Positions 32,158-40,217 of a stretch of DNA of 41,648 nt are shown piece by piece (position 1 is the first letter of the stretch; every line of letters starts with the position of its first letter). The position numbers and the translations under genes were made by a program. The notes under the pieces were generated by a model. That model did not search any database. It worked only from the letters and a program-made list of their open reading frames with translations, and was not told the DNA's origin. The DNA comes from an uncultured Bacilli bacterium (GTDB lineage: Bacteria > Bacillota_I > Bacilli_A > RF39 > UBA660), in the NCBI GenBank assembly GCA_944358305.1, contig CALVQK010000001.1:227103-268750 (forward strand), read 5' to 3'.

Positions 32158-33267
32158 ATGAAAAAAGTAGTTGTCGGAATATCTGGCGGTGTAGATTCAT
32201 CTGTCGCAGCCATTCTTTTAAAAGAACAAGGCTATGATGTAATAGGCCTTTTTATGCGTAACTGGGATAGTTCTATTAATAATGATTTTCTAGGCAATCC
32301 TAATTTAAATAATAATATTTGTCCCCAAGAAGAAGATTATAATGACGCCAAAGCTGTATGTGACAAATTAGAAATACCTCTACATAGAGTTGATTTTATT
32401 AAAGAGTACTGGGATGATGTATTTACTTATTTTTTAGATGAACTAAAAAAGGGAAGAACCCCTAACCCTGATATTATGTGCAATAAATATATTAAATTTG
32501 ACTTATTTGTTAAAGAAGCAAAGAAACTTGGTGCTGACTACATTGCTACTGGTCACTATGCAAAAATAGAAAATGGTAGATTAATGAGAAGCCACGAGCA
32601 TAACAAAGACCAAACTTACTTTTTATCACAGGTAAGTAAAGATCAACTAAAAAATGTTTTATTTCCACTAGGAGAGATTAAAGACAAAAAAGAAGTTAGA
32701 AAAATAGCAGAATCTTACGACTTAATTACTGCTAAGAAAAAAGACTCCACAGGTATATGTTTTATTGGCGAACGTAATTTCAAAAACTTTCTAAAAAATT
32801 ATTTACCAAATCAAAAAGGAAATATTGTAAATATAGATACAAATGAAATTTTAGGAGAACATACCGGTTTAATGTACTACACAATAGGGCAGAGAAGGGG
32901 ACTTGATATAGGTGGTACTAAAGATAAACTATTTGTTGTTGGAAAAGATCTAAATAAAAACATTTTATACGTAGCAGAAGGTGAAGACAATGAATACTTA
33001 TATTCAGATAGTGCTATTTTAGAAGATATTAACTTTAATTGTGATGAAAGACCAACAGAATGTACTGCAAAATTTCGTTATAGAGCTCCTGATGTTCCTG
33101 TTAAACTTGAATATTTAGATAACGGAGAAATTTTAGTTAAATACAATAATGTTAAATCTGTAACTCCTGGACAAGCCTGTGTCTTTTATGATGGAGAATA
33201 TTGTCTTGGTGGAGGTATTGTAAAAGAAGTTAGAAAAAATGATAAAAAGTTATGGTATTTACTTTAA
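32158..33267 (+). CDS. mnmA: tRNA-specific 2-thiouridylase MnmA
   Basis: ATP-dependent enzyme that thiolates wobble uridine 34 of Lys, Glu and Gln tRNAs. The 369 residues have the PP-loop SGGVDSS at the N-terminus, [16 protein letters not shown] with the first catalytic cysteine, ATGHYAKI, then [11 protein letters not shown] with the second cysteine, and the C-terminal beta domain ending near [20 protein letters not shown] 32158 is downstream of AAGGCGGTG; the GTG at 32146 lies inside that site. It is monocistronic by its own promoter, and no sulfur-donor desulfurase lies adjacent. Confidence 0.96.
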   Translation: MKKVVVGISGGVDSSVAAILLKEQGYDVIGLFMRNWDSSINNDFLGNPNLNNNICPQEEDYNDAKAVCDKLEIPLHRVDFIKEYWDDVFTYFLDELKKGRTPNPDIMCNKYIKFDLFVKEAKKLGADYIATGHYAKIENGRLMRSHEHNKDQTYFLSQVSKDQLKNVLFPLGEIKDKKEVRKIAESYDLITAKKKDSTGICFIGERNFKNFLKNYLPNQKGNIVNIDTNEILGEHTGLMYYTIGQRRGLDIGGTKDKLFVVGKDLNKNILYVAEGEDNEYLYSDSAILEDINFNCDERPTECTAKFRYRAPDVPVKLEYLDNGEILVKYNNVKSVTPGQACVFYDGEYCLGGGIVKEVRKNDKKLWYLL

Positions 33268-33284
33268 GTTAAGCAAAAGATTGT

Positions 33285-33300
33285 TGTAAAGCATTTTACA
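33285..33300. promoter_or_regulatory. Perfect 16-bp palindrome upstream of the HTH gene, possible operator
   Basis: TGTAAA, GCAT, TTTACA reads as an inverted repeat, 10 bases before the -35 of the HTH gene. It has no T-run for a terminator. An autoregulatory binding site is a guess. Confidence 0.35.
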
Positions 33301-33310
33301 TAGATTTTAC

Positions 33311-33339
33311 TTGACTATTCTTGTCAAACTAATTAAAAT
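33311..33339 (+). promoter_or_regulatory. Promoter of the HTH gene
   Basis: TTGACT (33311-33316), 17-base spacer, TAAAAT (33334-33339), 19 bases before ATG 33359. Confidence 0.7.
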
Positions 33340-33358
33340 GTATTATAGGAGGTTAACG

Positions 33359-34126
33359 ATGAAAAAATTAAACGAATTATTAAGTGAACTTGGAATTTCA
33401 AAGGTGAGACTAGCTAAATACTTAGGTGTATCAAGACAAATGTTATACAACTATTTAGCATTAGATAGCCTATCATTATGGCCTAAAGAAAAAGCTGTAC
33501 GCTTACTAGCTTTATTAAATATAGAAGACGAAGATGGAGTAAATGGTATAAATGTAACAAGTGATTATATCATTGAAGTTGAAAGTAGACTAAACGAAGG
33601 AGTAAAAGATTCCTCTAACAGAGAAGTACTAGCAGATCTTAAATGTTTTAATAAAAAAGAACAAGAGCTACTTGCAGACATCATTAATTTATTAAAAGAA
33701 AAATTATCAGAAGACAAAACAAAAACTACTTATAATACATATATATATTTATATCATTATCTACAATCTATGGAAACTAATGATGAATTAAGATATATTT
33801 TAGGATACATGTCTAAATCAATGGGATTTACTGATCCAATGGAATTTGCCTTTGATAAGGATAAGCAATTCGTTTTTGAAAGTATACTATTTTCAGCGAT
33901 GACTTTATATCATAATGGTGGAGCCTCTAAAAATAAAATAGCTGAAACCCATAAAAGATTTGTTCAAGATATAGAAACAAAAAAAGAAGAAAAACTAAGC
34001 CGTACTCAAGAATTAAATACTGCTAAAGTTCAAGCTTTAAGAGAGTTAGGATATAGTGAAATAAATGAAACTAACGCTAAAGAAGTACTTGAAAAAATAG
34101 CTGAAATACAGTCAAGAAAGGTATAA
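33359..34126 (+). CDS. HTH (XRE-like) transcriptional regulator
   Basis: A 255-residue protein. The N-terminal ~60 residues form a Cro/CI-like helix-turn-helix (ISKVRLAKYLGVSRQMLYNY). A helical all-charged remainder of unknown type follows, with a likely coiled coil at the C-terminus. AGGAGG stands 6 bases before ATG 33359; a longer frame from 33311 would run through its own promoter. A 16-bp palindrome in front of the promoter may be its operator. A terminator follows, so it is a one-gene unit. Target genes are unknown. Confidence 0.8.
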   Translation: MKKLNELLSELGISKVRLAKYLGVSRQMLYNYLALDSLSLWPKEKAVRLLALLNIEDEDGVNGINVTSDYIIEVESRLNEGVKDSSNREVLADLKCFNKKEQELLADIINLLKEKLSEDKTKTTYNTYIYLYHYLQSMETNDELRYILGYMSKSMGFTDPMEFAFDKDKQFVFESILFSAMTLYHNGGASKNKIAETHKRFVQDIETKKEEKLSRTQELNTAKVQALRELGYSEINETNAKEVLEKIAEIQSRKV

Positions 34127-34160
34127 TTAAAAAGGGAGTTTTACTTAGCTCTCTTTTTAA
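34127..34160 (+). terminator. Terminator after the HTH gene
   Basis: TTAAAAAGGGAG pairs with CTCTCTTTTTAA around a 10-base loop and ends T-rich. Confidence 0.7.
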
Positions 34161-34233
34161 TTTAGATTATGTAAACCAAGTGTCAAATATTAAAAGAAGT
34201 AGAGGAGAAATATATGGTGTTATTAAAGAAAAT

Positions 34234-34653
34234 TTAAAATTTGATCTCTAATTTGTATATCACAAACATAAAAAAAGTGATTGCTAATAAAATTAACACG
34301 TTATATAAGATAAAAAATGAACTGCTAGTAATGATTATTGCAGAAACACTATATGATAAGGAATAAATAGAAAGAAAAACAGCAATAATTGTATATATAT
34401 GACTTTTAAAGTTTCTTAAATTATTTTCCAAAAATTCTACAGCATCTAAAGTTAATTTAAATTCGTAATTATTTTTAATTAATTTTTTTCTTTTTAACAT
34501 ATCTATAACCAACTTAATAGTATCTTTGCTAACATCAGTATTTTTACTAATTTTACTAATAGTATATTTATAATCTGAATCATAATAAAAGTTATTAATA
34601 AGGTAACTCTTAATAGTAGTAATATCTTTCTTTATATTATTTTGTTTTTTCAT
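34234..34653 (-). CDS. Helix-turn-helix protein with two C-terminal membrane helices
   Basis: A 139-residue protein. Residues ~10-70 look like a winged-helix DNA-binding domain (YTISKISKNTDVSKDTIKLV, then MLKRKKLIKNNYEFKLT), and the last 50 form two hydrophobic helices (IYTIIAVFLSIYSLSYSVSA and FFILYNVLILLAITFFMFVI). A membrane-bound regulator is the natural reading. AAGGATGTGA precedes ATG 34653, and a good promoter lies upstream. It is isolated between terminators in a very A+T-rich stretch. I know no named family. Confidence 0.65.
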   Translation of the reverse strand: MKKQNNIKKDITTIKSYLINNFYYDSDYKYTISKISKNTDVSKDTIKLVIDMLKRKKLIKNNYEFKLTLDAVEFLENNLRNFKSHIYTIIAVFLSIYSLSYSVSAIIITSSSFFILYNVLILLAITFFMFVIYKLEIKF

Positions 34654-34673
34654 AGTTTCACATCCTTATATAT

Positions 34674-34703
34674 ATTATATAATATTGTATAATTTGAAGT
34701 CAA
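34674..34703 (-). promoter_or_regulatory. Promoter of the HTH-membrane protein gene
   Basis: Minus-strand TTGACT (34703-34698), 18-base spacer, TATAAT (34679-34674), just before the ribosome site. Confidence 0.6.
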
Positions 34704-35040
34704 TATACTAGTTAACATAATATATATTATAGGAAGTAAGATAAAACAGTTTAAAAGATGAATAGTTGTTAATTATTAGAAATTTTATGATTTATGTTTA
34801 TTCCAAGAACTTATAAATAAAATATGATTATAGCTCATTTAGAATACTTTTTTCAGTTAATCCTAACAGCTTAATAATAAATTATCAATAAATAATAATA
34901 CAGTCTTATCATCTACAAATGTTTTAAATACAAATAATTAAAATTATATTTATTAAAACCATTATACATACAATTATATACTAATATACTAATATATTAA
35001 TATTCTTATATTATAACCTGCCCTTTTAATCAAAATTCAA
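34704..35040. other. Gene-free, extremely A+T-rich stretch
   Basis: Both strands are full of stops in all frames. The few ATG-initiated frames are under 15 codons and lack ribosome sites. I see no tRNA, repeat array or hairpin with a U-run in it. It may hold only the promoter of the DUF1540 gene towards its right end (an ATTATAAC box near 35016). Confidence 0.5.
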
Positions 35041-35044
35041 AGTA

Positions 35045-35092
35045 GGGGAAGTGAACCCCAAAAAATAGGAGAATAGAATTTAATTTTTCGGG
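35045..35092 (+). promoter_or_regulatory. Possible switching leader before the DUF1540 gene
   Basis: CCCC at 35056-35059 can pair either with GGGG at 35045-35048 (7-base loop) or, with the following AAAAAAT, with ATTTTTCGGG at 35083-35092. The two hairpins exclude each other. No U-run follows the second. A regulatory role is speculative. Confidence 0.3.
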
Positions 35093-35119
35093 AAATAATA
35101 TAAAAGAAGGAGAGATAAA

Positions 35120-35299
35120 ATGAAAAAGAAACAAAACATCAAATGTGACGTAGACAGTTGCAAATATAATAGTAATAATAAAGAATGTAATCTAGATGAG
35201 ATTAAAGTTAGTAGTAACTGTGATTGTCCAAGTGATGAAGTAAAAGATCAAGAACAAACAGTATGTTGTAGTTTTGAAAAAAACGAAGAAGAAAACTAG
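35120..35299 (+). CDS. DUF1540 domain protein
   Basis: A 59-residue cysteine-rich protein with the DUF1540 pattern: IKCDVDSCKYN, a further Cys in KECNLDEIKV, and a last group CDC...TVCCSFEKN. The domain is small, probably metal binding, of unknown function, and frequent in clostridia and related Firmicutes. AAGGAGAGA stands before ATG 35120. A hairpin leader and a terminator flank it, so it is a single-gene unit. Confidence 0.8.
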   Translation: MKKKQNIKCDVDSCKYNSNNKECNLDEIKVSSNCDCPSDEVKDQEQTVCCSFEKNEEEN

Positions 35300-35328
35300 T
35301 AGAGTTATATATCTACTAGTTTCTTTTT
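35293..35328. terminator. Terminator of the DUF1540 gene
   Basis: AAACTAGTAGA (35293-35303) pairs with TCTACTAGTTT (35312-35322), followed by CTTTTT. The A-rich opposite flank may also help end deoB. Confidence 0.75.
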
Positions 35329-35336
35329 GCTCTTCC

Positions 35337-36506
35337 CTACTCTAGTTCATCTAATATACTAGTTCCAATTTCTGGAGGACTTATTTCAAAATTTTCAGCA
35401 ATAGTAGCACCTATTACTGCCATTGTATCTTGTATTTCTAAACGTTTAGGAGCTTTAAAACTTCTGCTATATAATATTAAAGGAACATTTTCTCTAGTAT
35501 GACCATTTCCTTTAAAGGTAGGATCATTACCATGATCTGCAGTTATTATTAATAAATCATCAACTTCTAATTTATTTAATATTATAGGAATTTCTACATC
35601 CAATTCTTCAATAGCCTTAGCATAACCTTCTACATCTCTTTGATGACCATATAAGCTATCAAAATCACATAAATTAACCATGCATAATCCCGTAAACTTT
35701 TTATCCATTATATTAGTCAATTTATTAATAACATCAATATTAGAATTACCTTTTAAAGTCTTATTAATGCTAGTTTTACTAAATATATCATTAATCTTAC
35801 CTATCGCTATTACATTATAATTATTGTCATTTAACTCATCTAAAATTGTTCTTTTAGGAGGTGCCACTGGATAATCTTTTCTTCCTGCATTATTTAACCT
35901 AAATTTACCCTTGCTACCTACAAAAGGTCTAGCAATAACTCTGCCAACTAAAAACTCTTCTTTAAGTGTTAATTCTCTAACCTTTTCACAATAGCTGTAA
36001 AGTGTTTCAGGACTAATAATATCCTCATGAGCCGCAATTTGCAGATCTGAATCTGCTGAAGTATAAACAATTAGTGACCCATAATCTAATTGTCTTTCGC
36101 CAAGTTCATTTATAATAGCATTATCATTACTACATTTATTACCAATAACTCTTCTACCAGTCACTCGTTCAATTTCATCAATAAGTTCAATAGGGAATCC
36201 ATTTTCATTAAAAGTTTTAAATGGAATATTAGAAGTTATGCCCATCATTTCATAATGACCTGCTAATGTGTCTTTCCCTACATTATTAGGCCTAGCAATA
36301 GTATAATAAGCATCTACATTATTATTTTCATCCATATTTAAAGTATTTAAAAAGCCAATTTTTGCAAGATTAGGAATAAATAAATCATAATTTTCTTTAA
36401 TATGTCCTAATGTATTAACCCCACTATCACCATAGTTTGCAGCATCAGCAGCTTCCCCTACTCCTAAGGAATCTAAAACCATCAAAAATATTCTTTTAAA
36501 TCTCAT
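35337..36506 (-). CDS. deoB: Phosphopentomutase
   Basis: Interconverts (deoxy)ribose 1-phosphate and 5-phosphate in nucleoside salvage; an alkaline-phosphatase-superfamily enzyme with two metal ions. At 389 residues it has family length. MVLDSLGVGEAADA carries the first metal aspartate, and DSGVNTLGHI the phosphorylated-threonine region (S-G-V-N-T-L). Also visible are GHYEMMG, the metal site TADHGNDP and GHTRENVPLILY. AAGGAG lies upstream of ATG 36506. It lies 2 bases after xerD in one operon, an order kept from Bacillus (ripX-drm). Confidence 0.97.
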   Translation of the reverse strand: MRFKRIFLMVLDSLGVGEAADAANYGDSGVNTLGHIKENYDLFIPNLAKIGFLNTLNMDENNNVDAYYTIARPNNVGKDTLAGHYEMMGITSNIPFKTFNENGFPIELIDEIERVTGRRVIGNKCSNDNAIINELGERQLDYGSLIVYTSADSDLQIAAHEDIISPETLYSYCEKVRELTLKEEFLVGRVIARPFVGSKGKFRLNNAGRKDYPVAPPKRTILDELNDNNYNVIAIGKINDIFSKTSINKTLKGNSNIDVINKLTNIMDKKFTGLCMVNLCDFDSLYGHQRDVEGYAKAIEELDVEIPIILNKLEVDDLLIITADHGNDPTFKGNGHTRENVPLILYSRSFKAPKRLEIQDTMAVIGATIAENFEISPPEIGTSILDELE

Positions 36507-36508
36507 AA

Positions 36509-37411
36509 CTAATTCTCCTTCTTAGCACGCGGATGATTATTTAAGTAATCATTCTTAACTTTTTCATTCGTAACATGTGTATATATACGCGTAGTAGCAA
36601 TATCAGAATGTCCTAAAAGCATCTGAATACTTCTAAGGTCCGCACCACCATTTAATAAATGCGTAGCAAAAGAATGTCTTAAACTATGAGGAGATATATC
36701 AGGATCAAGTCCTTTTTCTTTTAATATTTCTTTCAAATTCTTAAAAAAACCTTGTCTAGATATACCAGCGCCTCTAGAATTTAAAAATAAATAATCAGAT
36801 TGTTTTTTCTTTAACAATAACTGTCTTTTATCTAAATATTCATTTAAATAATATTTACATACATCATTAATAGGCACAATTCTTTCTTTACTACCTTTAC
36901 CTTTAACTCTAATAATATCATTATTAAAATCAATATCATAAACTGTTAAACTAACAAGTTCAGACACTCTTAGACCTGAACCATACATTAATTCTAACAT
37001 AGCTTTATTTCTATAGTCAAATGGAGTATCTAACTTAATATCTAAAAGCTTATCTACTTCTTCTATAGTTAAACTATGAGGAAGTGTTTTATTAGTCTTA
37101 GGTCTATCTATAAACTCACTAGGATTAACAGTTTCATTTTCTTCCTTTTCTAAATAGTTATGAAAATTCTTAATAGTAGTTAACTTATGAGCAGCTGTTT
37201 TGCTATCTTCATTACGACTATAACAATATTTTAAATACATAAGTATATCATCTTTAGTAATTTTCTTAGTATCATATATTTTTCTTTTTTGCGTTAAAAA
37301 AATAATATAATCTTTCATTTCATAACTATATGACTTAACTGTATTATTAGATAAGCCTTTTTCAAACTCACAATAGTTAAGAAAGTTTTCATTCGCTACT
37401 ACTAATTCCAT
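36509..37411 (-). CDS. xerD: Tyrosine recombinase XerD-like
   Basis: Xer recombinase of 300 residues. The N-terminal core-binding domain ends near residue 105, and the catalytic domain contains R148 (SGLRVSEL), K172 (GKGSKER), H242 and R245 (SPHSLRHSF), H268 (LLGHSDI) and the nucleophile Y277 (TTRIYTHV). I prefer xerD because it directly precedes deoB, as ripX/xerD does in Bacillus; sequence alone would not decide. ATG 37411 follows GAGGATG. Its promoter overlaps that of the divergent CHC2 gene. Its likely partner is the Xer protein at 2457-3347. Confidence 0.9.
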   Translation of the reverse strand: MELVVANENFLNYCEFEKGLSNNTVKSYSYEMKDYIIFLTQKRKIYDTKKITKDDILMYLKYCYSRNEDSKTAAHKLTTIKNFHNYLEKEENETVNPSEFIDRPKTNKTLPHSLTIEEVDKLLDIKLDTPFDYRNKAMLELMYGSGLRVSELVSLTVYDIDFNNDIIRVKGKGSKERIVPINDVCKYYLNEYLDKRQLLLKKKQSDYLFLNSRGAGISRQGFFKNLKEILKEKGLDPDISPHSLRHSFATHLLNGGADLRSIQMLLGHSDIATTRIYTHVTNEKVKNDYLNNHPRAKKEN

Positions 37412-37429
37412 AACATCATCCTCATAATT

Positions 37430-37458
37430 ATTATATAACTATTTGAAACTTTTGTAAA
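37430..37458 (-). promoter_or_regulatory. Promoter of xerD-deoB
   Basis: Minus-strand TTTACA (37458-37453), 17-base spacer, TATAAT (37435-37430). Confidence 0.7.
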
Positions 37459-37470
37459 AGTATGTATAAT
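37443..37470 (+). promoter_or_regulatory. Promoter of the CHC2 zinc-finger gene
   Basis: TTGAAA (37443-37448), 16-base spacer, TATAAT (37465-37470). It overlaps the divergent xerD promoter. Confidence 0.65.
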
Positions 37471-37497
37471 AATATTCATTAGCTTTGAGGTGATATA

Positions 37498-38271
37498 ATG
37501 ACTAAAAATATTGATGAAATATTGCAGTTAACTGTAGAAGAGTTTGTTATTAAAGGTTGCACTGAAGGACTAAAAACAAGAGATTACTTTAAGATTAAAA
37601 ACACTTTATTAAAGTATGAAGAATATGAGGATAATCCATACTATAAAAAATTAAAACGCATTGTTAAGGATAATTATTTCTTACAAGATTCATTTAATGC
37701 CGAGTATATCTATTATGTTATGCTTAATTCTAGTCTTTTACCCTTTGTTCTTGCCAATAATACTCATGATAAAATAAGATTATATTCAACTGATAGTTTT
37801 ATGTTCTTATGCCAATTTCATAATGAAGAAACACCTTCACTAGGACTAACTAATCATGTGAACTTAATGTATTGTTTTGGTTGCGGTTATAGCGGAAATG
37901 TTTTTGATTATGTAAAAGACTATGAAAATATATCTTTTAAAGAAGCTTTAAGTTTAGTTGCTAAAGTATATAATTTAGAAGATCCTGATATTAAAGTTAA
38001 TAAAGATTTAATAGATAAATATAAACAAAGTATTATGAGTGATAAATATTTAGAATTGATTGAACTAGGAATGAAAAGAATAATAGATAGAAGTAAAAAA
38101 GGCGTTAATAAATATGACAGCAGTGCTTATCGCGCCATAGAAGCTTACAATAAAAACTTAAATCAAATACATGCCATAATAAATAATATAACCCCTGGTA
38201 TATCTCCAGTACATTATTCTAAAGATAAAATATATACCAAATCTTACTTGGATGCTAGCTATTTAGAATAA
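37498..38271 (+). CDS. CHC2 zinc-finger protein (DnaG N-terminal-like), no primase domain
   Basis: A 257-residue protein whose centre (about residues 100-165) is a CHC2 primase zinc finger: FLCQFHNEETPSLGL gives the C-x2-H half and MYCFGCGYSGNVFDYV the C-x2-C half, then ISFKEALSLVAKVYNL, the helix that follows this finger in DnaG. There is no TOPRIM or RNA polymerase domain after it, only about 90 residues of charged helix. It could be an accessory replication protein, a phage or plasmid remnant, or a DNA-binding regulator. GAGGTGATAT precedes ATG 37498. It forms its own transcription unit. Confidence 0.75.
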   Translation: MTKNIDEILQLTVEEFVIKGCTEGLKTRDYFKIKNTLLKYEEYEDNPYYKKLKRIVKDNYFLQDSFNAEYIYYVMLNSSLLPFVLANNTHDKIRLYSTDSFMFLCQFHNEETPSLGLTNHVNLMYCFGCGYSGNVFDYVKDYENISFKEALSLVAKVYNLEDPDIKVNKDLIDKYKQSIMSDKYLELIELGMKRIIDRSKKGVNKYDSSAYRAIEAYNKNLNQIHAIINNITPGISPVHYSKDKIYTKSYLDASYLE

Positions 38272-38273
38272 TA

Positions 38274-38302
38274 TTGATTTAACTATAAAACAATGTTATA
38301 AT
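38274..38302 (+). promoter_or_regulatory. Promoter of tmcAL-gmk
   Basis: TTGATT (38274-38279), 17-base spacer, TATAAT (38297-38302). Confidence 0.7.
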
Positions 38303-38332
38303 TAATAACAATTTAAGAAAGGGGTGTTAATC

Positions 38333-39499
38333 TTGTCTAATCATATAGTTGGTATTATCGCTGAATATAATCCTTTTCATAATGGGCATTTATATCATTT
38401 AGAAAAAGTTAAAGAAATGTTTCCTAATAGTCCTACTATTTTAGTAGTAGGTGGAGCTTTTACAGAACGTGGAGATATATCAATATTAAATAAATGGGAA
38501 AAGGCAGAGATTGCCATTAAAAATGGGATTGATTTAGTAGTAGAACTTCCCTTTCCTTTTTCTTGTGCTTCTGCAGATATCTTTGCTAACGGTGCTATTT
38601 CTATTCTAAACAATTTAGGAGTAACTGATTTAGTCTTTGGTAGTGAATCCGATGATATAAAAGGAATAAAAAAACTAGTCGAAACAGAACTTAATAATAG
38701 TGAGTTTGATGTATTAGTTAGTCTTTACTTAAGATCAGGTTATAACTACCCTACTTCTTTATCTAAAGCTTTAGAAGATATAACAGGTAATTGTTACAAA
38801 CTACCTAATGATATTTTGGGAATTTGTTATGTTAAAGCAATTTACTCTAATAATTATAAAATTACTCCTCATACTATTAAAAGAACTAATGATTATCATA
38901 GTAAAGAATTAGATAAAATGAGTATAAGCAGTGCAACTAGCATAAGAAAAGCTTTACTAAATAATAAAAACATTAAAGATAGTGTCCCCACTATTACTTA
39001 TAGTTACTTAAAAAATAAGAAAACACCTAAATTAGATGATTATTTTAATCTCTTAAAGTATAAGATAATAAGTTCTAATGATTTAACTATTTATAATCTA
39101 GTAGATAGTGGTATTGCTACTAAATTAAAAAAAGAAATACTTAATAGTTATAGTTTTGATGAATTAATCAATAAAATTAAGAGTAAAAATTCCACTTATG
39201 CTAAAATATCAAGAATGCTAATTTATATACTATGTGATTATACTAAGAAACAAGCTAAAGAGTTTAGAGAAATTACATATATTAGATTATTAGGCTTTTC
39301 TAATAAAGGCAGAGATTATTTAAATAAGATAAAAAAAGATATAAATATTCCTATCATTAGTAAATTTACAAGAGAAAAAGATAAGATGTTAGAATATGAA
39401 TATCAAATTACAAAAATATATTCTTTAGTCTTTGATAAAGATAAAGCTAAAAGCTTAATAGAAGCTGAATATAAAATGAAACCTGTAAGGGAGGAATAA
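38333..39499 (+). CDS. tmcAL: tRNA(Met) cytidine acetate ligase TmcAL
   Basis: Forms N4-acetylcytidine at the wobble base of elongator tRNA-Met using acetate and ATP. The 388 residues start with the nucleotidyltransferase fold GIIAEYNPFHNGHLYHL (HNGH is the HxGH motif). GGAFTERGD, KWEKAEIAIKNGIDLVVELP and LVFGSESDD follow in family order. The start is TTG 38333, placed 8 bases after AAAGGGG; the GTG at 38324 overlaps that site. It is co-transcribed with gmk after a 2-base gap. Confidence 0.92.
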   Translation: MSNHIVGIIAEYNPFHNGHLYHLEKVKEMFPNSPTILVVGGAFTERGDISILNKWEKAEIAIKNGIDLVVELPFPFSCASADIFANGAISILNNLGVTDLVFGSESDDIKGIKKLVETELNNSEFDVLVSLYLRSGYNYPTSLSKALEDITGNCYKLPNDILGICYVKAIYSNNYKITPHTIKRTNDYHSKELDKMSISSATSIRKALLNNKNIKDSVPTITYSYLKNKKTPKLDDYFNLLKYKIISSNDLTIYNLVDSGIATKLKKEILNSYSFDELINKIKSKNSTYAKISRMLIYILCDYTKKQAKEFREITYIRLLGFSNKGRDYLNKIKKDINIPIISKFTREKDKMLEYEYQITKIYSLVFDKDKAKSLIEAEYKMKPVREE

Positions 39500-39501
39500 G
39501 T

Positions 39502-40191
39502 ATGGATAATATGGTAAAAACAAAGAAACAAGGGCTTTTAATAGTTATTTCAGGTCCTTCTGGTTGTGGTAAGAATAGTATAATTAATGAGTTATTAAAA
39601 ATAAGAAAAAATACTTGGGTATCTATTTCTTGTACTAGTAGAGAACCTAGAGGAGAAGAAAAAAATGGTATTAACTATTATTTCTTATCTAAAGAAGAAT
39701 TTGAAAGTGAGATTAAAAATGATGAATTCTTAGAATATGCAGAGTATTCTGGTAATTACTATGGTACCCCCAAGAAATATATTAAAGAACACTTAAACAA
39801 AGGTGAAGATGTAATACTAGAAATAGAAATACAAGGAGCTTTAAAGATTAAAGAAAAATTAGATGAGACTGTCTTTATCTTTATAATGCCACCTACTATG
39901 AATGAATTAAAAAGACGTCTTATTAACAGAAATACTGATAGCATAGATAAAATAGAAAAAAGATTTAAAAGAGCTTATGAAGAAATAAACGAAATACCAA
40001 AATATAATTACGTTGTTGTTAACGATGATTTAGATAAAGCTGTTAATAAAGTTAATGCCATTTTAGAAGCTGAGCGTTGTCGTGTTGATAGAATTGAAGA
40101 AGTATATCTAGATAGTAAAGAAGAAAAGATCCATGAAGCATTACTTGATGATGTTAAAGACTTTGATAATTCTAAAATAGAAATAAAATAA
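39502..40191 (+). CDS. gmk: Guanylate kinase
   Basis: Phosphorylates GMP to GDP with ATP. The 229 residues include the P-loop SGPSGCGKNS, where the position after lysine is N; this family also uses G or S there, so it is not alarming. Next come SISCTSREPRGEEKNGINYY for GMP binding, FLEYAEYSGNYYGTP and EIEIQGALKI. The last ~30 residues extend beyond the usual ~205. GGAGG stands 7 bases before ATG 39502. A terminator shared with pyk follows. Confidence 0.96.
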   Translation: MDNMVKTKKQGLLIVISGPSGCGKNSIINELLKIRKNTWVSISCTSREPRGEEKNGINYYFLSKEEFESEIKNDEFLEYAEYSGNYYGTPKKYIKEHLNKGEDVILEIEIQGALKIKEKLDETVFIFIMPPTMNELKRRLINRNTDSIDKIEKRFKRAYEEINEIPKYNYVVVNDDLDKAVNKVNAILEAERCRVDRIEEVYLDSKEEKIHEALLDDVKDFDNSKIEIK

Positions 40192-40217
40192 GCAAGGAAT
40201 CCCTGCTTATTTTTATA
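40187..40217. terminator. Convergent terminator between gmk and pyk
   Basis: AAATAAGC pairs with GCTTATTT, with an inner GG/CC pair around a small loop. T-rich on the plus side, A-rich on the other, so it can serve both genes. Confidence 0.75.

Noticed and set aside
34214..34237. Seven-codon frame after AGAGGAG
   Set aside because: The ribosome-like site is good, but the frame stops at once. It may be chance in purine-rich DNA.
35052..35092. Relic end of an IS3-family element (ACCCCAAAAA-like word)
   Set aside because: No transposase remnant, no second terminal repeat and no target duplication are visible; a local hairpin explains the symmetry.
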